A stretch of DNA of 59,592 nucleotides. It comes from Blastopirellula sp. (GTDB taxonomy: Bacteria; Planctomycetota; Planctomycetia; Pirellulales; Pirellulaceae). Positions within the stretch are counted from its first letter, which is position 1, and every line of letters begins with the position of its first letter. The notes below the pieces were generated by a model, which saw only the letters and a program-made list of their open reading frames with translations, was not told the DNA's origin and ran no database searches. Of the stretch, positions 16,122 through 25,342 are shown one piece after another. The stretch is from contig NVWB01000016.1 in assembly GCA_002733575.1 (NCBI GenBank), positions 1 to 59,592 on the forward strand, written 5' to 3'. The position numbers and the translations under genes were made by a program.

Positions 16122-18458
16122 CTAGGCCGTTTGTTGATTCGGATATTTAACTCGTCCATGGTAAACCGCAGTGAGGCTTTTAATAACGCTGTCTTGAATG
16201 GTCCGCAGTTCTGATAATGTGAGCCCCGATTTGTCAAACTGACCATCAAGTAACCGCTTCATGGTCAATTCTTCCACAATACTTTCGATTCGCGCTGGTG
16301 TCGGTTCCACTAAGGTCCGGCAAGCACTTTCGACCACATCTGAAATCATCAGCACGCCTGCTTCTTTCGATTTCGGCTTAGGGCCAGGATAACGATAGTT
16401 GCTCTCGTCGACCGCCTCTTCGTCAGGGTTTTCTTCCACTAAGCGGTTCGCTTCTTGGTAAAAATACTCGACTAAGGTCGTGCCGTGATGTTGTTCAATA
16501 AAATCGATCATTGCTTGCGGCAATCGATTTTGACGCGCCAAGTCAGCGCCGTCTTTGACATGGGCAATGATCACTAAAGTGCTCATGGCAGGCAGTAGCC
16601 CATCGTGGCGATTACCGCCGGTTTCTTTCTGTTGATTTTCAGCAAAATACTCTGGCTTCATCATCTTACCGATATCGTGAAAATAGGCACCAACGCGAAC
16701 CAACAATCCGTTGGCACCAATTGATTCCGCAGCAGCCTCGGCAATCGAAGCCACGGTAATGGAGTGATTATAAGTACCAGGGGCTCTTCGTACCAATTCT
16801 TGCAACAATGGATGGGCCGCATCGCCAAGCTCTAACAAACTGATATCGGTCAGCACTTCAAAAGCTTTTTCAACAAACGGCAAGATTCCCGTCATCAAAA
16901 AGCCAGTCACCACGGCCCACAACGCTTGCCATGCTGCGATTTCTAACAACGCAAAAGGGGCATCTGATTGAAAATTGAGAAACGGCTGTCCCAAGACAAG
17001 GTTGACGCCTAAATTAGTGAAGAAAGCAACCACCGCGGCCCATAGCCCAATGTAAATTAATTTACTGCGACTACGAATCCGGTCGGTCATTAAGATCGAA
17101 ACAGAAGTGGCGGCTGTGATGGTAACAAACGTCGCAATATCGGCACCAATCGAAAGCACAACGGCCAGTGTCACACAGGCAGTCACCAACAATGCCAGTT
17201 CTTGACGATAGACAATCGAAAAGATCATGCCGACCAGCATGATTGGAATCATCTCGGCCTGCCATTGGTCTTTAAGCCAATAGCACGTTACAATCGCCAG
17301 CACGACAGGAATCACAAACAGAAAGTATTTTTTGAGAGACTTGAAGACTTGAGGGCACTTGTAAATCAAGTAAACTCCACAAAGAATCCCCAACGCCAAA
17401 TACATCCCCAACACGGCCACCGAACGACTGGCAAACGAGGTCAAAGATCGCCCTCCTAAGAAGGCATTGTGTTCAAGATGCAATAGCTCTAAAACATCTG
17501 GCGTCAAAGGTACTTCCGACTTGGCCAGTACATCGGATGCCGTATACACATAGTAAACCGGTTCCGCTGCGGCTTCTGCTGCTAAACGTTCCTTTTCAGT
17601 TTCCTCAGCATTTAGAGTTAATGTTCCAACTGGGGGCAAATGGTTGCTCACCCAATATTTAATTCGCTCGATCAAAAACTTTTTATCGCCCTGGGTCACC
17701 AGTGTATTTAGTTCAAGGTCTAGAGATTTCCCGAGCTTTTCTCTGGCTTGAGCACCAAAGACATCGCTAATCAGTACATTCTGCCGCGTACTAGCATCAG
17801 CTTTGTTGTAAACAATTATATTAGCTTGATTGGCATCTTTAAGCTTTTCAGTCAACAACCCAAGTCGATCAAACCCCGTCATTGCTGTTTGAATACTTTT
17901 TTCAAAGTCAGAGATTTGAATACTTTTCTCAGAGTCAGGGAGTTGTTCTTTTTTTAAAAATAATTCCCGCAGCTTGGTATATTCTGCTTCCACTTCGACT
18001 GGATCGAGTTCCTGATTGGCATCATCCGCAGAAGGAATAAATTCGCTCCAAAGTGCTTCAATCTCTTTGTCGTAAGTTTTCGATGAAACGATTTGCACAA
18101 TCGACGACTGAAGCCGTGCCCGCATCTGCTCTAATGGCTCTGGATCGTTTTCATAAACAGCTTTAGCTTCCGAGATGGCCCGACGTTTGGCCAATAATGT
18201 TTGCGAGTCATCTAAGACTTTGAATTGAACTCGCGGATGAATGTCTCGCAAAGGGGCCTGTCCTTCGCGGTACGCAAATGGCAAAGACCAGCCTGCGGTA
18301 AATAACCAAAGCACCAACCCAGCAAAAACCGCGATCATCAATCGCATTTGATTTTTAGGATTGCTCAGTCGAAAGACCCAACGCTGTAGCATCCCCGGCG
18401 GCAGCACAAGGCTGGCGACATGTTCGGATCGTTTTCGAGATTTAGGTTTGGATGGCAT
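16122..18458 (-). CDS. 7TM-HD family phosphohydrolase (PgpH-like)
   Basis: 778-residue membrane enzyme. After a first membrane segment (about 37-55, MRLMIAVFAGLVLWLFTAGW) comes a large extracytoplasmic 7TMR-HDED domain (about 60-330), then a seven-helix membrane bundle (about 345-530) and a cytoplasmic HD domain. HD-domain marks are GTYNHSITVASIAEAAAESIG, AYFHDIGKMMKPEYF (the HD pair), HVKDGADLARQNRLPQAMIDFIEQHHGTTLVEYF and the closing SDVVESACRTL. In Firmicutes PgpH degrades cyclic di-AMP; whether that is the substrate here is inferred. It lies between phoH (27 bases away) and ybeY, a common gene order. Confidence 0.92.
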   Translation of the reverse strand: MPSKPKSRKRSEHVASLVLPPGMLQRWVFRLSNPKNQMRLMIAVFAGLVLWLFTAGWSLPFAYREGQAPLRDIHPRVQFKVLDDSQTLLAKRRAISEAKAVYENDPEPLEQMRARLQSSIVQIVSSKTYDKEIEALWSEFIPSADDANQELDPVEVEAEYTKLRELFLKKEQLPDSEKSIQISDFEKSIQTAMTGFDRLGLLTEKLKDANQANIIVYNKADASTRQNVLISDVFGAQAREKLGKSLDLELNTLVTQGDKKFLIERIKYWVSNHLPPVGTLTLNAEETEKERLAAEAAAEPVYYVYTASDVLAKSEVPLTPDVLELLHLEHNAFLGGRSLTSFASRSVAVLGMYLALGILCGVYLIYKCPQVFKSLKKYFLFVIPVVLAIVTCYWLKDQWQAEMIPIMLVGMIFSIVYRQELALLVTACVTLAVVLSIGADIATFVTITAATSVSILMTDRIRSRSKLIYIGLWAAVVAFFTNLGVNLVLGQPFLNFQSDAPFALLEIAAWQALWAVVTGFLMTGILPFVEKAFEVLTDISLLELGDAAHPLLQELVRRAPGTYNHSITVASIAEAAAESIGANGLLVRVGAYFHDIGKMMKPEYFAENQQKETGGNRHDGLLPAMSTLVIIAHVKDGADLARQNRLPQAMIDFIEQHHGTTLVEYFYQEANRLVEENPDEEAVDESNYRYPGPKPKSKEAGVLMISDVVESACRTLVEPTPARIESIVEELTMKRLLDGQFDKSGLTLSELRTIQDSVIKSLTAVYHGRVKYPNQQTA

Positions 18459-18484
18459 TCGTTATTTAACTAATCAAACTAAAA

Positions 18485-19435
18485 TTAAGAAGCACTTTCG
18501 GTGTCTGGTTTCTCATAAGCATCCACTATTTTTTGCACCAACGCATGACGCACAATATCTTCAGTCCCTAAGCGAACTTGTTTAATTTCTGAAATCCCTT
18601 GCAATCGATCCAAGGCATCACACAGTCCGCTTTTGGTACCGCGTGGCAAATCGTTTTGTGTGATATCACCAGAGATTACCATCCGAGAGTCTTTACCCAT
18701 GCGAGTTAAAAACATCTTCATTTGGGCAACCGTCGTGTTTTGTGCTTCATCCAAAATAATGAACGCATCGTTCAAGGTCCGCCCCCGCATATAAGCCAGC
18801 GGAACGACTTCAATCACATCTTGTTCCATATAGCGTTGCAGCACATCGCGGTCGATCATTTCGTTCAATGAATCGAGCATCGGCCGCAAGTAAGGATTGA
18901 TTTTCTCTAACAGATTACCAGGCAGAAAACCAAGTTGTTCGCCAGCTTCCACCGCAGGGCGCACGAGGATTACTTTCCGCACGGTTTGCTCTGATAACGC
19001 TTCGACACCGACGGCGACCGCCAAATAGGTTTTTCCCGTACCAGCAGGCCCTACAGCGAAAACCAATTCGTTGTCACGCATCGCCTTGATATAGGCAGCC
19101 TGGCCTGGCGTCATCGGTTTGACTTGATGACTTTTATTGAACATCGAGATTGGGATGGTACTCGGCGCAGTCGATTTACCGGTGACTTCACTGATCGATT
19201 CGTCCACCTCTTCCAATGACACGTGTCCCTGCGATTCTACTTTTCCGCGCAGGCATTCAAGAATGCGAGTCGCTTTGGCAACCGCCGTATCGTCACCCGA
19301 GATACGCACCTGCTGATCGCGGTGCGTGATACTGACCCCGAGAGCATCTTGGAGGCGACGCACATTTTGGTCGCGCGTTCCAAATAGTTGTAAGACAGTC
19401 GAATTATCGACAAATCGAATCGTTGCTTCGTACAT
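18485..19435 (-). CDS. phoH: PhoH family ATPase
   Basis: Cytoplasmic P-loop NTPase/predicted RNA helicase-like protein. From the ATG at 19435 it has 316 residues (a TTG at 19447 is in frame). An N-terminal KH-like segment (about 1-90, LFGTRDQNVRRLQDALGVSITHRDQQVRISGDD) precedes the PhoH ATPase with Walker A GPAGTGKTYLA, VRPAVEAGEQLGFLPG, Walker B FIILDEAQNTT and the sensor-like RMVISGDITQNDLP. Family members act with YbeY in RNA processing, and ybeY lies two genes downstream. It is the first gene of the seven-gene operon ending with lptE. Confidence 0.94.
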   Translation of the reverse strand: MYEATIRFVDNSTVLQLFGTRDQNVRRLQDALGVSITHRDQQVRISGDDTAVAKATRILECLRGKVESQGHVSLEEVDESISEVTGKSTAPSTIPISMFNKSHQVKPMTPGQAAYIKAMRDNELVFAVGPAGTGKTYLAVAVGVEALSEQTVRKVILVRPAVEAGEQLGFLPGNLLEKINPYLRPMLDSLNEMIDRDVLQRYMEQDVIEVVPLAYMRGRTLNDAFIILDEAQNTTVAQMKMFLTRMGKDSRMVISGDITQNDLPRGTKSGLCDALDRLQGISEIKQVRLGTEDIVRHALVQKIVDAYEKPDTESAS

Positions 19436-19829
19436 GTATAACGGCAAATTGAACTTCTGCCGTAAAACTCCTTTAAATGACCGCGAGTGATCTTTTTAAA
19501 ATATAGACAATGTTTTGATTAACGGAATACACAAAACACAGTCCCTTTACACAACTGTCTACTCTTAAACACTTTACGCAATTAATAAACTCTAGAATAC
19601 TTAGAAATAACCAGGACTCCTCCCCAGATCGGCCCCTAAACGATGTAATCGTTAAAGCCCAACGCCATGAGAGAACACCAAGACACAGCGAAACGCCGCT
19701 GGGTTCAATAGAATTTATGGGGCGGATAGATGTGGATACCGGGTAACCCTAGTTGCTCGCAACCAGGGTTGACGAAGTCAACAAGAGGTAACACCTAGCG
19801 TTATGCACCGACCGAAACGCTTTTGCCAA
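19436..19829. other. intergenic region upstream of the phoH operon
   Basis: AT-rich sequence at about 19490-19620 probably holds the promoter of the phoH operon on the minus strand, but I cannot fix its boxes. A minus-strand AAAGGAG (19468-19474) is too far from either phoH start to serve as its ribosome binding site. The left part (19734-19790) is one copy of the inverted repeat listed separately. No gene is seen. Confidence 0.5.
19735..19788 (+). repeat. 54-bp repeat, left copy (inverted with 22338-22391)
   Basis: Contains the internal palindrome CCTAGTTGCTCGCAACCAGG and the flanking GATACCGGG and GACGAAGTCAACAAGA. It matches the reverse complement of 22338-22391 at about 50 of 54 positions. 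It lies just after the stop of the TPR gene. Confidence 0.8.
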
Positions 19830-21935
19830 TCAATCCGTAAACCGACTCTTTTGCAGCGGCAAATCAAACCGTAGGTGTTTGATTTTCTGTTCCATCTCCT
19901 TGGCTTCATCGTTAAGGTCTAGTTTGCGGAGATAGGGAATATATTCTTCTAAGAATTTGACTTTCTTCTGAGTTTGTAAGTCTGGTATCGCAAGCGTTTT
20001 TTTTAAGATTTCATCAAAGGCTTCAGGGAACGACTCATTATCCTTAAGTGCGGTATTAGCTTGTATATAATCGCCCATAACCAAAATGTAGTACTCTGCT
20101 TCAAGCTTGCCAATTGTTACGTCAACCTCTAGACTTTTCCGAGCATGCTTAAGGGCTTCGGCATGCTTTTCTTGTTCGTTTAGCTGGTAAGCGAAAATGG
20201 ATTGAATGAAGAGATACTGTGTTGTATTCTGTTGATTTCGCTCTTCGAGAATTGACTCACATTTAGTAGAGAGTTCAATTACTTTATCTGCCTCTCCATT
20301 AATACCCAAGAGGTTAATTTCGGCCATAAGTGCGTTCAGGTAGATATCACTCTCCCTTTCTCTCTTTTCCAATGCCTGTTTCACTTCAGTCACATAGGTT
20401 AATCCCTCTTGAATTTTTTTGCCGTGGAAACATGCTCTTGCAATCTTATTTTTTAACTTCAGCGAACGATAAGACGACTCCCCAAGAAGTTGTTCGATAG
20501 ATTTCAGACCACTCTGATAGGAACGAATGGCTGAATCATAATTTTCGCGTTCGATCATTTCCTTAGCATTGTGAAGGTCAGAAATTATTTTTTTTATCAT
20601 CTCATAATCGCTATTCGAACTGATAGATTCTGGGTCTTGCTGATACCTCTTTCTAATCGCTTCATACACTGCAAGCATCTTTTGATAGTCTTCTATCTGT
20701 AAATTAAGATCAAAAAGCGACATGGGCTTGGGATCATCAATTTGCTCTAGTATGGCATGTAATTCGTTTGCCGTTTCCAGTTGTTTTTGAGGGGGCCCGA
20801 CGAAGTCAGACTGATCATGCATTGAACTTAAGAGCTTGTACTTCTCCATCAATTCAGCTTGAGTCAGATCTCCTTGAACCGCAGGAACTGAACCGGAAAG
20901 TATTTGCTTAATCTGCTGCTCCATCTCTTCGGCCTCTTGATTGCGGCCTAGTTTGCGAAGTACAGGGACGTATTCTTCCACGTAACTTACATGCTGAGTA
21001 AGGGGGATGCCTGGAATTTCATTGGATATTTTTAATAGCTCATCATAAACGTCTGGGAGCTTATCATAATCACCTAAGGCAACTTTGGCTTTGGTATATT
21101 CATGTAAGAGTCGGAGGTAATAAGCCTTGGTTTTAATATTGCTCAAATTCATTTCGGTATGCATCACTTTTTGAGCATAACTAATGGCTTCTTTATATCT
21201 CTCTTGTTGATTTAGATTAAATGCAACAGCACCCAAGACTTCGTAATAATCCGTCGTTTTCTGCCTGCCACTTTCTTCAAGCAATGAGACGATCTGAAGA
21301 CCTCGATCAATGGCCTTCTCCACTTCTTCATCAACAAGATAGAGATTCACCTCCAAGCAACATGCTTGTAGGTAAAGCTGACTTTCGTTTCGATCATTTT
21401 GCAAAACCCTCGCAACTTCAATGGCGTGGGGCAACCCTGCTTGGGTGTTTTTTGTAAGAGAAAATAATTTCGCAAGTTTAACCTTACTCTTTAGAGATCG
21501 AAAGGATCTGTTTCCATAAATCAGATCACTAATTTCCAATGCTCTCTGGAAGTTATCTATCGCAAATTCATATTTTTTTCGGCGTGTCTCCAAGAGGCCA
21601 TTTTTGGAAAACTCAACATACTCCTTAGCTAGATTTAATTGAGATTCATCAAAAGAAGTCATCTTCTCTAGGTCAACTATATCCAATTGAATATCGAAGA
21701 GCGGCAGCGGCCTTGGCTCATCAATTTGCTCTAGAGAACTCTCAAGTTTTTTTGCCAACTCAAGTTGCTTATCGAAGTCTATGGTTAATCCAGCCCGCTG
21801 ATACCTTAAGCCTAATTGTTTGAGTTGCTCATTCAATTCAGTTCGATCAACCTCATCATGAGCAGAAACTGGTCCCACGTATACGCTAAGCAAAACAAGT
21901 ATCAGTAAGTTGATTGCGATTGTCTTCACGTCCAT
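19830..21935 (-). CDS. secreted TPR protein with an internal tandem duplication
   Basis: 701 residues with an N-terminal signal peptide (MDVKTIAINLLILVLLSVYVGPVSA-HDE). Two halves of about 350 residues are homologous: KQLELAKKLESSLEQIDEPRP / LFDIQLDIVDLEKM in the first matches KQLETANELHAILEQIDDPKP / LFDLNLQIEDYQKM in the second, and the ends VEEYVPVLRKLGRNQEAEEM and LEEYIPYLRKLDLNDEAKEM also match. Each half holds several degenerate TPR helices (for example YEFAIDNFQRALEISDLIYG, YDSAIRSYQSGLKSIEQLLG). TPR arrays bind protein partners; the partner is unknown. It stands alone between inverted repeats and is more AT-rich than the operon to its left. Confidence 0.75.
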   Translation of the reverse strand: MDVKTIAINLLILVLLSVYVGPVSAHDEVDRTELNEQLKQLGLRYQRAGLTIDFDKQLELAKKLESSLEQIDEPRPLPLFDIQLDIVDLEKMTSFDESQLNLAKEYVEFSKNGLLETRRKKYEFAIDNFQRALEISDLIYGNRSFRSLKSKVKLAKLFSLTKNTQAGLPHAIEVARVLQNDRNESQLYLQACCLEVNLYLVDEEVEKAIDRGLQIVSLLEESGRQKTTDYYEVLGAVAFNLNQQERYKEAISYAQKVMHTEMNLSNIKTKAYYLRLLHEYTKAKVALGDYDKLPDVYDELLKISNEIPGIPLTQHVSYVEEYVPVLRKLGRNQEAEEMEQQIKQILSGSVPAVQGDLTQAELMEKYKLLSSMHDQSDFVGPPQKQLETANELHAILEQIDDPKPMSLFDLNLQIEDYQKMLAVYEAIRKRYQQDPESISSNSDYEMIKKIISDLHNAKEMIERENYDSAIRSYQSGLKSIEQLLGESSYRSLKLKNKIARACFHGKKIQEGLTYVTEVKQALEKRERESDIYLNALMAEINLLGINGEADKVIELSTKCESILEERNQQNTTQYLFIQSIFAYQLNEQEKHAEALKHARKSLEVDVTIGKLEAEYYILVMGDYIQANTALKDNESFPEAFDEILKKTLAIPDLQTQKKVKFLEEYIPYLRKLDLNDEAKEMEQKIKHLRFDLPLQKSRFTD

Positions 21936-22420
21936 GTCTCCAAGATAAAAAGCACCTTGTTCGTGCCTAGTCTGATCAGCTAGATGAGGGGATGATAATC
22001 GGCATCCCCCAGTTGGGCAAGTGTGATTTGCAGGTTGAGAGCACTTGCAGCAGTGCTAGCAGCAGGCAAGTGCGAGTTTGAAGTTGCAGGATTATAAATT
22101 TCGGGTGGCCGCGATGTCGGTTTTGGAGAACGCATGCCACTTCAAACCCACTCATTCAAAACGACGTCGGGGTCGACGTTAGTCGATTAGAGGTTAGAGG
22201 GGTTACAATTTGCACCTACAAATCTAGGCTTTATCGAGGGCGAATACGGTATAAGAATTCCGTGACTTCTTGGCCGCATAGCTTACTACCGCCTTCGTTC
22301 TTCCTCCTCGCTCATCGCTCGGCGAACTCAGTTGCTCATCTTGTTGACTGCGTCAACCCTGGTTGCGAGCAACCAGGGCTACCCGGTATCGCGGCTACCC
22401 GGAATCTTTTCAAGGATGCA
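21936..22420. other. intergenic region between TPR gene and cdsA
   Basis: No gene is supported. The part beside the TPR gene contains the interspersed repeat-like words GCACTTGCAGCAGTGC and GGCAAGTGCGAG. The right part carries the inverted partner (22338-22391) of the repeat at 19735, followed by a second GCTACCCGG unit. Two open frames across 22262-22613 overlap the repeat and the end of cdsA and are not believed. Confidence 0.5.
22338..22391 (-). repeat. 54-bp repeat, right copy
   Basis: Inverted copy of 19735-19788, with the palindrome CCTGGTTGCGAGCAACCAGG. Together the copies bracket the TPR gene and its upstream region (about 2.6 kb). Confidence 0.8.
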
Positions 22421-23335
22421 CTACGGCCCGACCAGCCCTATTGTCCAACAGAACCAGGCGATGGGGGCGGCGAAGAGGAGAGAGTCCATGATGTCTAAAA
22501 TTCCGCCTAGTCCTTTGAGCCAGGTGCTGGAGTCTTTGCTTTCCATGTCTCGTTTGAACAGTGACTCGGCCAAGTCACCCAGCATTCCTGCGATGCCGAC
22601 TAGTAGCCCATAGGCAATGATATTGACTGCTCCAAGACTGGGGGCATCAGGAATAAACCACGGCAGTAAGAAACCAAACGCAAACCACGACCCGAGACAC
22701 GCGGCCACTAGGCCGCCGAGCGATCCTTCGATGGTTTTGCCGGGGCTTAGTCTGGGAATGAGTTTATTTTTTCCGATCAGTTTGCCGGTAAAAAATGCAC
22801 CGCTGTCTGAGAGTTTGACCACGATGATCATCGACAACAGGGCCAACATGCCCCACTCGTTTGCGTGTGGTTTCTCAGCGTCAAACAACAAACGTAGAAA
22901 CGCAAAGAAGCTCATCAGTCCGCCGATATAAATAATGGTTAGCATCGACAAACCAATTCGAATCATCGACTTGCCCGGCTCCTGATACCGCCGCATCTCT
23001 TCCGCAATCACCAGAAGAAAGCTCAGTATCAATGAGAAGAAGAGCAGTTTGAAATGATCCTCCGGCATTGGCAGAACAGTCCGCGGCCAATAGATGGGAA
23101 TTCCGGCGGTGCCCATTACTAGGAATGTGCCCAGGTAACAGGGCCAAGCACTTGGCTGAAATTCTTTATTGCGTAGCAAGAAAAGGACTTCTTCGGTGGC
23201 CATCAGCGCGATAACCATCGACAAGATATAAAGCCAAATTCCGGGCCGGCCGAAATTATAGTTCATATCAAGCCAGCACAATCCAACCAGCGGAGCAATG
23301 ATTGCGGTTGCTCCAATTATTCGCCACTTCAACAC
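22421..23335 (-). CDS. cdsA: phosphatidate cytidylyltransferase
   Basis: Integral membrane enzyme making CDP-diacylglycerol from phosphatidic acid and CTP, the branch point of phospholipid synthesis. 304 residues with about eight hydrophobic segments. The conserved SDSGAFFTGKLIGKNKL and SPGKTIEGSLGGL segments precede the C-terminal signature SLFKRDMESKDSS / WLKGLGGILDIMDSL. In Escherichia coli the signature reads PGHGGILDRIDS; here His and Arg are replaced by Leu and Ile, which I take to be a lineage variant because the Lys-Asp and the final Asp are kept. It lies 3 bases downstream of uppS; the uppS-cdsA pair is widely conserved. Confidence 0.92.
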   Translation of the reverse strand: MLKWRIIGATAIIAPLVGLCWLDMNYNFGRPGIWLYILSMVIALMATEEVLFLLRNKEFQPSAWPCYLGTFLVMGTAGIPIYWPRTVLPMPEDHFKLLFFSLILSFLLVIAEEMRRYQEPGKSMIRIGLSMLTIIYIGGLMSFFAFLRLLFDAEKPHANEWGMLALLSMIIVVKLSDSGAFFTGKLIGKNKLIPRLSPGKTIEGSLGGLVAACLGSWFAFGFLLPWFIPDAPSLGAVNIIAYGLLVGIAGMLGDLAESLFKRDMESKDSSTWLKGLGGILDIMDSLLFAAPIAWFCWTIGLVGP

Positions 23336-23338
23336 GTT

Positions 23339-24088
23339 TTAGACCTCTTCCTCATCCATGCTTGGGTTTAACCCGCCAAATCGACGTTCTCTCGATGCAA
23401 AATCTCGAATCGCTTCATGCAATGTCGATTCGTTAAAATCAGGCCAACAGGTTTTAGTGATCCAAAGCTCGGCATAACTAATTTGCCATAGCAGAAAGTT
23501 ACTGATGCGCATCTCGTCAGCCGTGCGAATCAACAGATCAGGGTCAGGCATGCCGCTGGTGTATAAATGATCGGCAATGGTTTGTTCGGTGATTGATTGA
23601 TAATCGAACTCGCCTAATTTCACTTTCTTTGAGATCGCTTGCACGGCATCGACCATCTCACTGCGGCCACCATAGTTGATGGCCAAACACAAAGTGGTGC
23701 CAGTGTTGTTGGCGCTCAACTCGATGGTTTTGTTCATTTCCACCTGAACTTGATCTGGGATTCCATCTCGTCGACCGATAATTTGGACCCGAATGTTTTG
23801 CTCCATTAAGATAGAGCGTTCTTCAATCATATATTGCTCTAACAGGTGCATCAGGAAATCAACTTCGTCTTGTGGACGTTTCCAATTTTCGCTGGACAGG
23901 CAGTAGAGCGTTAATTGTTCGATATTTAAGCGAGCACACTCTTCCACGGTTCGGCGAACCGATGACACGCCACGTCGATGGCCTTCAATACGTGGTAATC
24001 CTTGTCGTTGAGCCCAACGACCATTGCCATCCATGATCACAGCAATGTGACGCGGATAACGGTTTGCCGGGATATTGAGAGGATTCAT
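23339..24088 (-). CDS. uppS: isoprenyl transferase (undecaprenyl diphosphate synthase)
   Basis: Condenses isopentenyl diphosphate units in cis onto farnesyl diphosphate to form the C55 carrier used for cell-wall and surface polysaccharides. From the ATG at 24088 it has 249 residues; a GTG at 24115 is in frame. Motifs are HIAVIMDGNGRWAQRQGLPRIEGHRRG (catalytic Asp in MDGN), LTLYCLSSENWKRP, the LAINYGGRSE stretch, and the C-terminal DLLIRTADEMRISNFLLWQISYAELW. All expected motifs are complete. It is followed by cdsA after 3 bases, so the two are one transcription unit. Confidence 0.95.
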   Translation of the reverse strand: MNPLNIPANRYPRHIAVIMDGNGRWAQRQGLPRIEGHRRGVSSVRRTVEECARLNIEQLTLYCLSSENWKRPQDEVDFLMHLLEQYMIEERSILMEQNIRVQIIGRRDGIPDQVQVEMNKTIELSANNTGTTLCLAINYGGRSEMVDAVQAISKKVKLGEFDYQSITEQTIADHLYTSGMPDPDLLIRTADEMRISNFLLWQISYAELWITKTCWPDFNESTLHEAIRDFASRERRFGGLNPSMDEEEV

Positions 24089-24263
24089 TTCAGAAGTAAT
24101 ACTTGAATTGCCCACTTAGTTTCTTCATTACGGATTGGAGAACATTGACTTTGCACACACACCCATTATTGCAGGCGGTTGGGTCTCAGTTCAACGTCAG
24201 CATCGAGAATAGAGCCCTAAGTTCCGAAAAACGAGGAACTTTGTTGATTCATTCTCTGCATTT

Positions 24264-24303
24264 CCAAAACAAAAGGCGACTCTCTAATAAAAAAGAGTCG
24301 CCT
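24264..24303 (-). terminator. intrinsic terminator of the 24336-25112 gene
   Basis: Stem GGCGACTCT (24275-24283) with AGAGTCGCC (24294-24302), 9 bp perfect. On the minus strand it is followed by TTTTGTTTTGG, a good T-run, 33 bases past the stop of the secreted protein gene. Confidence 0.85.
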
Positions 24304-24335
24304 TGGGTCGGTTGAGTTTTGTATAAGCTGGGCCT

Positions 24336-25112
24336 TTACTTCTCATCAGAAATGTTTTTAGGCTCTTCGGCGGGGGCTTCTTCCGTTTTTTTCTCAGTGG
24401 TTCGTTTTGTCGTGGTACGCCGTTTCTTGACTTCTGGTCCTTTTAACGGTTCAGCAGATGTAACGGTCATGTTCTTATCCATAATCCCTTTACCTTTTTC
24501 AAAGTACCAGCCTTCTCCTTCGATAGTATCGCCCAAGCGAATCAAACGGGGCTCTGCTGAGATTTCAAATTTAACCGCTGCATCTTCGGTGAGTTCAATG
24601 GCAACTTTTGTACTTCCTGCTGCCACGGTCAGCTTGCCATCACGTGACTTCCCGGTGACTCTGCCTAGAACGGCAAACTTCGAGGAAGCTGGAGCTTCTT
24701 CAGAGGCTCCATTGATAAAGTCTGGGGCTGCTTCTTCTTTAGTCACGCCCAATACAATCGACGGACTCGGAGTAAAAACCGTGACACTGGCCACGGGAGC
24801 TTGTGAGATCCCTTTGTCATCAAACACACCTGTAAAGCTAACGTACATTCCTGGCTGTATCCAACCTGCCTCGGCGGTTCCGTTGACTTGCATGTCTTTC
24901 GCATTGACTTTAATTTGAAAGACCCAAGGCTGAGGATCTTTCAGTTGAATTTGCATGAGGTTTCCCTTCATACCTAATAGCTTACCTTTGACTGCGATAT
25001 TCTGTTTCTTAGGCTTCTCCTGGGCAGAAGAGCTACTGGCAGATGTAATTACGGCAACTATTACAAGCGCTGTAATAACCAAGCGTGAAAAGGTGCGAGC
25101 AAAGCGGTACAT
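24336..25112 (-). CDS. secreted protein of unknown function
   Basis: 258 residues with a signal peptide (FSRLVITALVIVAVITSASSSSAQ-EKP). The mature part is beta-rich with two similar stretches (IAVKGKLLGMKGNLMQIQLKDPQP and FAVLGRVTGKSRDGKLTVAAGST), which suggests two OB-like or related beta modules. The C terminus is Lys/Glu/Thr-rich (KKRRTTTKRTTEKKTEEAPAEE), probably disordered. No family can be named. It is divergent from panB and ends at a clear terminator, so it is monocistronic. Confidence 0.65.
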   Translation of the reverse strand: MYRFARTFSRLVITALVIVAVITSASSSSAQEKPKKQNIAVKGKLLGMKGNLMQIQLKDPQPWVFQIKVNAKDMQVNGTAEAGWIQPGMYVSFTGVFDDKGISQAPVASVTVFTPSPSIVLGVTKEEAAPDFINGASEEAPASSKFAVLGRVTGKSRDGKLTVAAGSTKVAIELTEDAAVKFEISAEPRLIRLGDTIEGEGWYFEKGKGIMDKNMTVTSAEPLKGPEVKKRRTTTKRTTEKKTEEAPAEEPKNISDEK

Positions 25113-25342
25113 AAGGGAAAGCTTTCGTGAGGAAAGGGAGCAACGAGGTGGGAAAATTCAACCAACGAGTCCATGCGCATTACCCAGCATAATAAAAATG
25201 GCCTGAATTTGCCAATACTTAGGCCACTTTTCTTGCAGCGAATCAAACCAGCACAATAGGCGGTTGCCAGAAACCAGATTGCAAGAGACAATTGGTAAAT
25301 GGATTGTAAGTCCTTTTCAGCAAACTATTTAAAGTCAAACTC

